Origin: an uncultured Duncaniella sp.
GTDB taxonomy: Bacteria; Bacteroidota; Bacteroidia; Bacteroidales; Muribaculaceae
DNA length: 64,000 nt
Assembly: GCA_910576785.1 (NCBI GenBank)
Contig: CAJTJG010000004.1
Coordinates: 128,636-192,635 of the forward strand
Direction of reading: 5' to 3'
Shown piece after piece: positions 1-8,003 of the stretch. A program made the position numbers and the translations under genes. The first letter of the stretch is position 1, and each line of letters begins with the position of its first letter. The notes under the pieces are model-generated. The model was not told where the DNA came from and ran no database searches. It saw nothing but the letters and a program-made list of their open reading frames with translations.

Positions 1-2
1 AG

Positions 3-497
3 ATCAACTACAACGACTTCATACGCCGCCATCTCGGCGAGCGCCCGGGCCCAATAGTCGAACTCGAGACCGGACGCAAGCTCGGCGAGCACCGCGGATT
101 CTGGTTCCACACCATAGGCCAGCGCAAAGGTCTCGGACTCAGCGGAGGCCCATGGTATGTAGTCAAGAAAAACGTACACGACAACGTGGTCTACGTCTCC
201 CGCGGCTACGACACCGAGATGCAGTACGGACGCACTCTCCATCTCGACGAGATGCACTGGCTCACCGAGGACCCCTGGCCGCAGACATGCGACGGCGTGG
301 AAATAGCGTTCAAAAACCGTCACTCACCCGAATTCCTCCCCGGCACCCTCACTCGCGTGGCTCACGGTGAATATGTCATCCGGTCGGCCGAGAAAGTCCA
401 GGGTATAGCACCGGGGCAATTCGCCGTCATCTACGATCCCGCAGCAAGGATATGCCTCGGCAGCGGCGTCATCACCGGAAGAAACGTAATGATATGA
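3..497 (+). CDS. mnmA: tRNA 2-thiouridylase MnmA, C-terminal part (5' end outside window)
   Basis: The reading frame is open from the window edge and ends at a TGA at 495-497. It carries the C-terminal half of MnmA, the ATP-dependent enzyme that puts sulfur on U34 of Lys, Glu and Gln tRNAs. Visible family marks are GEHRGFWFHTIGQRKGLG (around 90-150), the stretch that precedes the C-terminal beta-barrel in this family, and a barrel-like end with IAPGQFAVIYD and CLGSGVI. The catalytic cysteines and the PP-loop would lie upstream of the window. It is followed after 7 bp by the BFN-domain gene, so the two are probably cotranscribed. Identity is confident; the start cannot be seen. Confidence 0.9.
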   Translation: MNYNDFIRRHLGERPGPIVELETGRKLGEHRGFWFHTIGQRKGLGLSGGPWYVVKKNVHDNVVYVSRGYDTEMQYGRTLHLDEMHWLTEDPWPQTCDGVEIAFKNRHSPEFLPGTLTRVAHGEYVIRSAEKVQGIAPGQFAVIYDPAARICLGSGVITGRNVMI

Positions 498-504
498 CAC
501 TCTT

Positions 505-1161
505 ATGAAAGAGCACGACAATACATCCTCCCCTCAGGCCAACTCCGGGCGCATACGCCTCCGGGTGCTGGGAATATCCTACAGCCAGCTGCAGAGCGGC
601 GCCTATGCGCTCATCCTCGCCCAGGTCGGCGGACCATTCCGCATCCCGGTGGTCATCGGCGCGTCCGAGGCCCAGGCCATAGCCCTGAAGATGGAAGGCG
701 TCATCCCCCCGAGGCCACTCACCCACGACCTCATCACCAGCATACAGCAGGCCTTCGGCATAGAACTGCGCGAGGTATTCATCTACCGCTTCGAGGACGG
801 CATCTTCTACTCGGAGATCACAATGTCCGACGGTGAGCGCACCGTCGAGATCGACTCCCGGACATCCGACGCCATCGCCATCGCCATGCGCTGCGGCGCT
901 CCCATCTACACCACTCCCGAGATTCTTGCCGAGACCGGCTTCGAGCTCGAGATCAAGGAGGAGGAACAAGGCGCCGAAGAAACCGCGGCCGACCCTCAGC
1001 CCGCTGCCAACAGCCACACACCGCGGCTTGAGAACTATGCCGTGGAGGAACTCGAGAAGACCCTCGCACGACTCATCGAGAGAGAGGAATACGAGGAAGC
1101 CGCACGCGTCTCCGAGATACTGCGCCGCAAGAAAGGGCAACAAGACTCACCCGATAAATAA
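505..1161 (+). CDS. Bifunctional nuclease (BFN/DUF151) domain protein with UVR-like C-terminus
   Basis: 218 aa. Residues about 10-140 match the BFN/DUF151 fold (VLGISYSQLQSGAYALIL, then a VVIGASEAQAIAL segment, and SDAIAIAMRCGAPIY near the end). Members have been reported as DNA/RNA nucleases in plants, but the bacterial role is unsettled. After an acidic, Ala/Glu/Pro-rich linker (about 150-175) comes a short helical UVR-like motif (LEKTLARLIEREEYEEAARVSEIL), the kind found in UvrB/UvrC and ClpC as a protein-interaction hairpin. This BFN+UVR arrangement is common in Bacteroidetes. The start ATG at 505 lies 7 bp after mnmA. Family assignment is solid; function is not known. Confidence 0.82.
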   Translation: MKEHDNTSSPQANSGRIRLRVLGISYSQLQSGAYALILAQVGGPFRIPVVIGASEAQAIALKMEGVIPPRPLTHDLITSIQQAFGIELREVFIYRFEDGIFYSEITMSDGERTVEIDSRTSDAIAIAMRCGAPIYTTPEILAETGFELEIKEEEQGAEETAADPQPAANSHTPRLENYAVEELEKTLARLIEREEYEEAARVSEILRRKKGQQDSPDK

Positions 1162-1199
1162 ACAAGAGGCTGTTTAACAACACAAACGTTACAGATACC

Positions 1200-2540
1200 A
1201 TGGCTAAAATCAAACCTATCCAAGTAAGGCTCGCGGCTATGAACTTCCTTGAGTTCGCCGTGTGGGGAGCCTATCTCATCTCGCTGGGCAATTTCCTTGG
1301 CCGTGTGGGCCTTGCCACACACATCGGCATGTTCTATGCCGTCCAGGGCATCGTATCAATATTCATGCCCGCCATTGTGGGCATAGTCAGCGACCGCTGG
1401 ATACAGGCCCAGAAGATGCTCAGTCTGTGCCACATACTTGCCGGTTCGTTCATGATCGCAGCCGCAATATACGCTCTCACCGCATCCACCGTGGAGTTCG
1501 GGCCGCTCTTCGCCCTCTACACCTGCTCGGTGGCATTCTTCATGCCCACCATAGGTCTGAGCAACTCCGTGGCCTTCAACGCTCTCAACCGCGCCAACCT
1601 CGACACCATCACCCACTTCCCCCCCATCCGCGTGTTCGGCACAGTGGGTTTCATCTGCTCCATGCTGTTTGTGAACTTCACACAATTCCAGACCAACCCC
1701 TACCAGCTCGTCACCTCCGGCGTGCTCAGCTTCTGCCTGGCCGCCTACGCGCTCACCATGCCGGCATGTCCCACCAACGCCGCACAGAGCTCATCCATCA
1801 GCGATGCCCTCGGCCTCAAGGCATTCCGCCTGTTCAAGGACAAGAAGATGGCCGTCTTCTTCATGTTCAGCATGCTGCTCGGCGTATCGCTCCAGATCAC
1901 CAACAGTTACGGCAACATCTTCATCACCTCGTTCGCCGACCTGGCAGAATATGCCGACACATGGGGCGCACGCAACGCCAACGCCCTCATCTCGCTCTCG
2001 CAGATGAGCGAGACCCTCTGCATACTGCTCATACCATTCTGCCTCAAGCGCTTCGGTATCAAGGGCGTCATGCTCATGTCCATGTTCGCATGGGTGTTCC
2101 GCTTCGCCTTTTTCGGCCTTGGCGACACCGGCGGCGGCCTGTGGCTGCTCGTCATCTCATGCATCGTCTACGGCATCGCCTTCGACTTCTTCAACGTCTC
2201 CGGAGGTCTCTATGTGGACCAGCAGACCACCAAGGACATCCGCTCCTCCGCCCAGGGTCTGTTCATGATCATGACCAACGGCATCGGCGCCACTGTCGGC
2301 ACTCTGGCCGCCCAGGAACTCGTGAACCACCTCGTGTTCTCACACTCCACACCCGAGGCTCAGAGCGAGGGTTGGACCGAGGCATGGCTCATATTCGCTG
2401 CCTACGCCCTCGTCGTGGCAGTGCTCTTCCTGCTGATATTCAAGGACACAAAGACCCCTACCGCCGCCGAGTCGCGCCGACTCATCGAGGAGACCGACTC
2501 TCAGGCCGGAGGAATGGTCGACGATAAAATCAAGGAATGA
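1200..2540 (+). CDS. Nucleoside:H+ symporter-like MFS transporter
   Basis: 446 aa, strongly hydrophobic, with about 12 predicted membrane segments. The N-terminus (VRLAAMNFLEFAVWGAYLISLGNFL) and the loop with SDRW are typical of the NHS family (NupG/XapB-like) in the major facilitator superfamily. The expected role is uptake of nucleosides across the inner membrane with protons; the exact substrate cannot be read from sequence. The C-terminus is a hydrophilic tail rich in Glu/Asp. Its last four bases overlap the start of rsmE (ATGA at 2537-2540), which indicates translational coupling. Confidence 0.82.
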   Translation: MAKIKPIQVRLAAMNFLEFAVWGAYLISLGNFLGRVGLATHIGMFYAVQGIVSIFMPAIVGIVSDRWIQAQKMLSLCHILAGSFMIAAAIYALTASTVEFGPLFALYTCSVAFFMPTIGLSNSVAFNALNRANLDTITHFPPIRVFGTVGFICSMLFVNFTQFQTNPYQLVTSGVLSFCLAAYALTMPACPTNAAQSSSISDALGLKAFRLFKDKKMAVFFMFSMLLGVSLQITNSYGNIFITSFADLAEYADTWGARNANALISLSQMSETLCILLIPFCLKRFGIKGVMLMSMFAWVFRFAFFGLGDTGGGLWLLVISCIVYGIAFDFFNVSGGLYVDQQTTKDIRSSAQGLFMIMTNGIGATVGTLAAQELVNHLVFSHSTPEAQSEGWTEAWLIFAAYALVVAVLFLLIFKDTKTPTAAESRRLIEETDSQAGGMVDDKIKE

Positions 2541-3259
2541 TACAGTTCTTCGCACCCGACATCATCTCCACCCTACAGCTCCCTGAGAGCGATTCGCGCC
2601 ACGCCGTGAGGGTGCTCCGCATGAACACCGGCGACACCCTTCAGGTCATCGACGGCCGCGGCACGGTATATACATGCCGTCTGGCCGACGCCCACCCCAA
2701 GCACGCCGCCGTAGAGATCATTTCATCCACTCCACAGCCATTGCCATGGTCACAGCGTCTGGCCGTGGCCGTAGCGCCCACCAAACACATGGACCGCATG
2801 GAGTGGCTCGTCGAGAAAATGACCGAAATGGGCGTCAACACCATAATCCCCGTGCTCACCGACCGCTCCGAGCGCCGCGAGATCAAGGTGGAACGTCTCG
2901 CCAAGATAGCCGTCTCGGCCATGAAACAATCCCTCAAGGCCACCCTCCCGGAGATCATGCCCCTGACACCGCTGGCCGACGTCACCGCCATGATGGATGG
3001 GGCACAGCGCTTCGTGGCTTACTGCGGTCCCGAATGCGAGCGTGCCGATCTGGCCCGCTCCTACACTCCCGGACGCGACACACTAATACTCATCGGACCC
3101 GAAGGCGACTTCACACCGGCCGAGATAGAGCGCACACTCCGCTCAGGCTTCACCGCCGTGACTCTCGGCGACAACCGCCTGCGCACCGAGACAGCGGCCC
3201 TCTACGCCCTTTCGGCATGCCACATACTCGACGCCGCCAACCCATCCCCGCGTCCCTGA
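2537..3259 (+). CDS. rsmE: 16S rRNA (uracil-1498-N3)-methyltransferase RsmE
   Basis: 240 aa, the usual length for the family. RsmE methylates U1498 of 16S rRNA using SAM and has a SPOUT (trefoil-knot) fold. Diagnostic features are an N-terminal PUA-like part with HAVRVLRMNTGDTLQVIDGRG (about 22-42), the central MEWLVEKMTEMGV segment (about 92-105), and the knot motifs LIGPEGDFTPAEIE and VTLGDNRLRTETAALYAL near the C-terminus. The start overlaps the transporter stop by 4 bp. There is nothing unusual in the key motifs. Confidence 0.93.
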   Translation: MIQFFAPDIISTLQLPESDSRHAVRVLRMNTGDTLQVIDGRGTVYTCRLADAHPKHAAVEIISSTPQPLPWSQRLAVAVAPTKHMDRMEWLVEKMTEMGVNTIIPVLTDRSERREIKVERLAKIAVSAMKQSLKATLPEIMPLTPLADVTAMMDGAQRFVAYCGPECERADLARSYTPGRDTLILIGPEGDFTPAEIERTLRSGFTAVTLGDNRLRTETAALYALSACHILDAANPSPRP

Positions 3260-3300
3260 CACTTGCTTTATAACAACATCTTACTTATAACATCCACATC

Positions 3301-4110
3301 ATGTTCACGTTTCAAGACTACGCGTCGCGCAGCCAATTCTTCCTCCTCGCAGGCCCCTGCGTCATCGAAGGTGAGAAAATGGCCATGGAAATCGCCGAAT
3401 CATGTCTCGAGGCCACATCCCGCCTCGGTATACCATATGTATTCAAAGGATCATACCGCAAGGCCAACCGCTCGCGCATCGACTCCTTCACCGGCATAGG
3501 CGATCTCGAGGCCCTGCGCATACTCTCCAAGGTCAGGGAGACATTCGGCATCCCAGTCGTCACCGACATCCACACCAACGAGGAGGCACGCATGGCCGCC
3601 GACTTCGTCGACGTGCTCCAGATTCCCGCATTCCTCTGCCGCCAGACCGACCTCCTCATAGCCGCAGCCCGCACCGGACGCGCCGTGAACATCAAGAAAG
3701 GTCAATTCCTATCCCCCGAGGCAATGCACTTCGCGCTCGACAAGGTCAAGGACGCCGGCAACGACAACGTGGCCCTCACCGAACGCGGTGTCACATTCGG
3801 CTACACCGACCTGGTGGTGGACTACCGCGGCATCCCCGAGATGCAGGCATTCGGCGCCCCGGTCATACTCGACGTCACCCACTCGCTCCAGCAGCCCAAC
3901 CAGCCCAAGGGAGTGACAGGCGGACGCCCCGACCTCATCGAGACCATAGCCCGCGCCGGAGTGGCCGTGGGTGTGGACGGTCTGTTCATGGAGACACACC
4001 CCGACCCCTCCGTGGCCAAGAGCGACGGTGCCAACATGCTACCGCTCCACAAACTTCCCGCGCTGCTCGAACACCTCGCGGCCATACGCGCCACCATCAA
4101 CCAGTTCTGA
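3301..4110 (+). CDS. kdsA: 3-deoxy-8-phosphooctulonate synthase KdsA
   Basis: 269 aa. KdsA condenses arabinose 5-phosphate with phosphoenolpyruvate to make Kdo-8-phosphate for lipid A-Kdo, in the cytoplasm. Motifs: FFLLAGPCVIEGEKMAM (about 13-29), FKGSYRKANRSR (47-58), VVTDIHTNEEA (about 85-95), and the C-terminal DGLFMETHPDPSVAKSDGANM. The 41-bp gap from rsmE contains a short AT-rich stretch but no clear terminator. The next gene, a TPR protein, starts 2 bp after the stop. Confidence 0.95.
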   Translation: MFTFQDYASRSQFFLLAGPCVIEGEKMAMEIAESCLEATSRLGIPYVFKGSYRKANRSRIDSFTGIGDLEALRILSKVRETFGIPVVTDIHTNEEARMAADFVDVLQIPAFLCRQTDLLIAAARTGRAVNIKKGQFLSPEAMHFALDKVKDAGNDNVALTERGVTFGYTDLVVDYRGIPEMQAFGAPVILDVTHSLQQPNQPKGVTGGRPDLIETIARAGVAVGVDGLFMETHPDPSVAKSDGANMLPLHKLPALLEHLAAIRATINQF

Positions 4111-4112
4111 CA

Positions 4113-5705
4113 ATGAAACTACGCCACATATTTACCGCCATGCTGCTGACCGGCTGTGCTGCCGGCTCCATGGCCCAGAGCTCCGCAGAAGCCAACTCGG
4201 AGATCATGATGAACGCCTACAACGCCCTGCTCGACGAGGATCCGCGCGATCCGGAGATCCTCTTCCGCCGTGCCGGCGAATACTACCGCCGCAACGACTA
4301 CGTAAGAGCGCTCGACGATGTCAACAACGCCCTGCGTCTCCTCCCCGCCGAAGAAGCCGACACCCGGCTCCAGGCCCTCAACATGCGTTCGAGCATCTAC
4401 ATGATGATGCACAAGTATGACAACGCTCTCACCGACCTCAACGCCCTCCTCGAGACCAATCCCTCGAGCTATGCCCTGCTGTATCAGCGCGGCACGGCAC
4501 TCTACGAGCTCGGCCGATACCGCGACGCACGCTCCGACTTCAACCAGATGCTGCGTCTCAACCCCCGCAGCCAGGAGGCCACACTCGGACTCGCCCGCGT
4601 GGCCGTGAAAGAAAACAATCTCGGTGTGGCCAACGAGCTCTGCGACCGGGCCGTGTCATACACCCCCAACTCCGGCGACATATATCTGCGCCGCGCCGCC
4701 GTGCGCTCACTTATGGGTAGCGACCAGGGCGCTGTCGACGACTATATCACAGCCATCTCCATCGACACCGAGAGCACTCCCCGCGCCATCGGCGAGCTCG
4801 TCACCCTCTCCCGCACCAACTATCCAGTGGTCATAGCCGGACTCACCAACGCCATTGCCAAGGCCCCGAAGAACGGCATGTTCTACTTCATCCGCGCCAT
4901 GATAGCACAGGGTCACTGCAACTATCTCGCTGCCATCGCCGACTACGACAAGATCATCAACGAGAACCTCGACTCCTATCCCGGTCTCAACGCCGCCCTG
5001 GCCGAATGCTACTACTTCCTCGGCCGCTATGAGATAGCCCTCCTCAACGCCGACTACGCCATCAGCGCCACCGACGACAACGCCCCCTACTACGTCATCA
5101 AGTCCAACATCAAACGTGCCGTCAACGACTGCGACGCCGCCCTCGCCGCTGCCGAAAGCGCACTTGAGAAGGCTCCCGAATCCATCGACGCCCTCAAGGC
5201 AAAAGCCCTCGCGCAGATACCCCTCGGACAGACCGCCGATGCATCCGTGGCACTGAGCGAATGCGCCATGGAGGCCCCCGAAGATCCCATGATAGCCATA
5301 CTGCGCGGATGGGTGCTCGAGGACTACCGCAAGCAGAAGTCAAATGCCACAAAGAGCTACGAGCGTGTGCTCGACATGGACTTTGACTTCGACAACGTCC
5401 ACTCGCTGCGCGGATTCGCACTTCTGGTCCTCGACCGCAAGGACGATGCCGTGAAATGGATGGACAAAGTGCTCGCCACCGCCAACGACTACGACGGTGA
5501 GGTCAACTATCTCGCAGCATGCTGCTACTCGCAGGCCGGACTCCTTGACCGCGCATTCCGCTGCATGGAGACCTCGCTCGAGAAAGGCTATGCCAATTAC
5601 CACAACTGGACACGCGCCTGCGAGGCCAACGTCAACTGCTCACCCATGCGCGAGGATCCCCGCTTCAAACCCCTCCTTGACAAATACTCCCGCCTCTTCA
5701 AATAA
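4113..5705 (+). CDS. TPR-repeat protein, exported (lipoprotein-like signal)
   Basis: 530 aa. The start chosen is ATG 4113, 2 bp after kdsA, because it gives an export signal: MKLRHIFTAMLLTGC. The LLTGC fits a lipobox, so Cys15 could be lipidated; cleavage after AMA is the alternative. The frame is open upstream through kdsA, but that part reads as an Arg/His-rich shadow. The body is a solenoid of tetratricopeptide repeats (units with A-L-x-D-x-N-x-A-L, for example RALDDVNNALRLLP and NALTDLNALLETNP). TPR proteins act as scaffolds; no partner can be named. The end is followed by a large inverted repeat at 5739-5826. Confidence 0.8.
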   Translation: MKLRHIFTAMLLTGCAAGSMAQSSAEANSEIMMNAYNALLDEDPRDPEILFRRAGEYYRRNDYVRALDDVNNALRLLPAEEADTRLQALNMRSSIYMMMHKYDNALTDLNALLETNPSSYALLYQRGTALYELGRYRDARSDFNQMLRLNPRSQEATLGLARVAVKENNLGVANELCDRAVSYTPNSGDIYLRRAAVRSLMGSDQGAVDDYITAISIDTESTPRAIGELVTLSRTNYPVVIAGLTNAIAKAPKNGMFYFIRAMIAQGHCNYLAAIADYDKIINENLDSYPGLNAALAECYYFLGRYEIALLNADYAISATDDNAPYYVIKSNIKRAVNDCDAALAAAESALEKAPESIDALKAKALAQIPLGQTADASVALSECAMEAPEDPMIAILRGWVLEDYRKQKSNATKSYERVLDMDFDFDNVHSLRGFALLVLDRKDDAVKWMDKVLATANDYDGEVNYLAACCYSQAGLLDRAFRCMETSLEKGYANYHNWTRACEANVNCSPMREDPRFKPLLDKYSRLFK

Positions 5706-5738
5706 GACAATCCACTCGTAGGACAATCCTCAAAAAGA

Positions 5739-5826
5739 GAAACAGAAGAAACAGAAGAGGGACAAAAGAAACAGATTGAAATTTTTATATCTGTTTCTTT
5801 TGTCCCTCTTCTGTTTCTTCTGTTTC
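5739..5826. terminator. Long inverted repeat IR1 (38-bp perfect arms)
   Basis: Arms at 5739-5776 and 5789-5826 are exact reverse complements with a 12-base A/T-rich loop. The left arm is purine-rich and contains GAAACAGAA three times in near-identical form plus GAGGGACAAAA. It lies between the convergent TPR gene (+) and the Omp28-like gene (-), so it can end transcription from both sides; each transcript ends the stem with a pyrimidine, U-rich strand. It is one member of a family with shared arm words. Confidence 0.8.
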
Positions 5827-5865
5827 CTTATATTATAAGGTAGATAAGAGGTATTATAAGGCAGA

Positions 5866-7806
5866 TCAGAGTATCACCTTCTTCACCTCGGTGCCCTGAC
5901 GGCGTATGTAGAGATTGCCGGCGGCGGGATTCTCCACGCGCACGCCCTGAAGATTGAAGTACTCCACGGGAGCATTCTCATTGCTGTCCACCACCGCGTC
6001 AGCTATACCGCTGTTGTCACCCTTGTCGGCAGAATCGCTGACGGTCGCGTTGACGATCTCACCGGTCTGTGAGTCGAGCACATACACTATGAAGTTCACC
6101 TTGTTGGCGTTGGCATATGTGCCGCGGGGGATAGTCATCTTGTAGGTATACTCATACTTCTCGCCACTCTTGATAGTGGTGGGGATCGAGCCGGTCACAC
6201 CTGCATAGGGATCCACATAGATGGCCACATCCTCGTAGAGCATCTCCACCGATGAGCCCTTCTTCTCCCAACCGCCGAGGCTTACATTCGAGCCGGCATA
6301 GTTATTGCTCTGCTTGTAGGGGCCCACGCCATCCTCAGTGAGGATATAGCAGAGACGGAAGCGGTTCTTGCTGTTGTCGAAGTCAAATGCGAACTCTGTG
6401 GTAGTCTTGAAAGTCACCTCGGTCTTGGCCTCGTTCGAGTATGAGCACTCGGCCTTGACGGAAGCGATGGAGAGATAACTTGTGATCTCGTCATACATGC
6501 TCTTGTAGAATGCAAGTCCATAGTTGCCGGCTGCGGCTATCTGGGCATCATACTTGCGGTTCACATACGCGCAGGGGAAACCGTTGCCGAATGTGTTGAG
6601 CCATGTGAGGAAGTAATTGTTCTGCATCTCGTCATTACCATGGATAGCCACGGGGATGAATGTACCCTTCTTGGCATACTCCTTGAGGCCATCGATCACG
6701 AACATGCCCTGGGGGCAGTAACCACACCATGTGCCGGTGCCCTCCTCCATGACCATCACCTGAGGATAACCAGTGCCGGGGGCGAACACATTGGTGCTCA
6801 CGGCAGCGGGGCTCTTGACGAGATTTTCCACGCCGTTCACCTTGGTAACCTCCACTGACACGGGGATCTCCAGGCCGGCGACGGAGCTGACAGCATTGGC
6901 CACCTCGATCTGGGCCATCTTGTCATATGGAAGCGCGGTCTGGAAGTTGTATGTCTCCACCACAGGAGCATCATTGCCTATGGTATAGGAGAGCTCGATG
7001 GAGTTGATATCGTTGGAAGCCTTGTTGGTCACATACACATCGAAGTTGAACTTCGTGTTGCTGTACACCTTGGCGGGGATCTCTATACCCGACACCGAAG
7101 CTCCGTTGGTGGGGAGATTCGAACCGGTGATGGTGGCACCTATGCAGCAGAAACCATACATATCGGCCAAATTGTCCCACACATACTTCTTGTTGGCGGT
7201 ATCGTAAGTGGCTACCCAGCCACCCTCTACGCCTTCATGCTCAAGCGCGTCTATCACTATGGCGTAGTCGCTGGCATTGGACAGCGCATACTCGAAACCG
7301 ATGAAGAAAGGCTTTCCATCCTCAATGTCCAGCGGGGTGGTAAGCTCGGTATTGACAGCGGTGAACGCTGTGGTGGGGAGTGTGATATCCTGGGTGTAGA
7401 ACGGTGTCTCCTCCAGATCATATGTCAGGAAGATGGTGCCCTTGCGGATATAGTTCTTCTGATAGTTGTTACGCACACCGGTGTAGACAGTCACACCGGT
7501 CATGGTGTTGCCGGCAAAGAGTCTGGCATTCTCCGGAGTGAACTCTACGGCATATGCCTGCTTCTGGCGCGACTTCTGGCCGTTGAATCCGAGAGCGCTG
7601 TAAGGATCACCGGCGGGCGAGAAGTACATGGAGCTTTCACCTTCGGCGGCCTTGGCCGGAGCCTTGGCTACGGGCTGCAGATCGAGATCAGCGGCATTGA
7701 CCGAGGAGAATTTCCCGTTGTCGGCAGGCACAAGATGCATGGGCGCTGCCTGCACGCCGAGAGCCATGAAGGCCGCGGCTGCGAGCGAGAGTAAATTTTT
7801 TTTCAT
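5866..7806 (-). CDS. Secreted Omp28-like protein with CxxC and sorting-like C-terminus
   Basis: 646 aa. An N-terminal signal peptide (MKKNLLSLAAAAFMALGVQA) is followed by a repeat-free beta-rich region. Around residues 355-370 lies EEGTGTWCGYCPQG, with Cys361 and Cys364 in the thioredoxin-like CxxC position that marks the Omp28/Omp28-related family; this part (about 345-500) is probably a thioredoxin-like domain. The last 30 residues (EYFNLQGVRVENPAAGNLYI, then a basic end) look like the C-terminal sorting/tail domain seen on secreted proteins of Bacteroidetes. The role of Omp28-like proteins is not established. It is a single gene with its own promoter and is bounded downstream by IR1. Confidence 0.78.
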   Translation of the reverse strand: MKKNLLSLAAAAFMALGVQAAPMHLVPADNGKFSSVNAADLDLQPVAKAPAKAAEGESSMYFSPAGDPYSALGFNGQKSRQKQAYAVEFTPENARLFAGNTMTGVTVYTGVRNNYQKNYIRKGTIFLTYDLEETPFYTQDITLPTTAFTAVNTELTTPLDIEDGKPFFIGFEYALSNASDYAIVIDALEHEGVEGGWVATYDTANKKYVWDNLADMYGFCCIGATITGSNLPTNGASVSGIEIPAKVYSNTKFNFDVYVTNKASNDINSIELSYTIGNDAPVVETYNFQTALPYDKMAQIEVANAVSSVAGLEIPVSVEVTKVNGVENLVKSPAAVSTNVFAPGTGYPQVMVMEEGTGTWCGYCPQGMFVIDGLKEYAKKGTFIPVAIHGNDEMQNNYFLTWLNTFGNGFPCAYVNRKYDAQIAAAGNYGLAFYKSMYDEITSYLSIASVKAECSYSNEAKTEVTFKTTTEFAFDFDNSKNRFRLCYILTEDGVGPYKQSNNYAGSNVSLGGWEKKGSSVEMLYEDVAIYVDPYAGVTGSIPTTIKSGEKYEYTYKMTIPRGTYANANKVNFIVYVLDSQTGEIVNATVSDSADKGDNSGIADAVVDSNENAPVEYFNLQGVRVENPAAGNLYIRRQGTEVKKVIL

Positions 7807-7855
7807 TATTGATGTCCTATATTAAATATGTGATGTCGCAGGTATGAATGACTCG

Positions 7856-7886
7856 CAAATTTAATCATAATAGGGATTATGTGCAA
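7856..7886 (-). promoter_or_regulatory. Promoter of the Omp28-like gene
   Basis: Read on the minus strand, TTG (7886-7884) is followed after exactly 20 bases by TAAATTTG (7863-7856), a full match to the Bacteroidetes -33/-7 consensus. It is about 50 bases upstream of the start codon. Confidence 0.7.
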
Positions 7887-7968
7887 GAAAATGCTAAAAT
7901 TTTGGGGCAAATGGCCGCTGAATTGTGAAATTTGCTGTCATTTTATCACACCTTACCCCGATTTTTCG

Positions 7969-7976
7969 TATTTTTG
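7969..7976 (+). promoter_or_regulatory. -7 promoter element of malic enzyme gene
   Basis: TATTTTTG matches TAnnTTTG and lies 27 bases upstream of the ATG at 8004. No convincing -33 TTG is seen at the usual distance, so this is a partial match. Confidence 0.5.
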
Positions 7977-8003
7977 CAAAAATCTTCATCCGTAACAATA
8001 GAT

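Noticed and set aside
3402..4112. N-terminal extension of the TPR protein through kdsA
   Set aside because: This part overlaps kdsA in another frame and reads as Arg/His-rich noise; ATG 4113 gives a clean signal peptide.
5739..5826. IR arms read as a CRISPR or tandem-repeat array
   Set aside because: There are no regularly spaced direct repeats with unique spacers; the arms are inverted and occur once per site.
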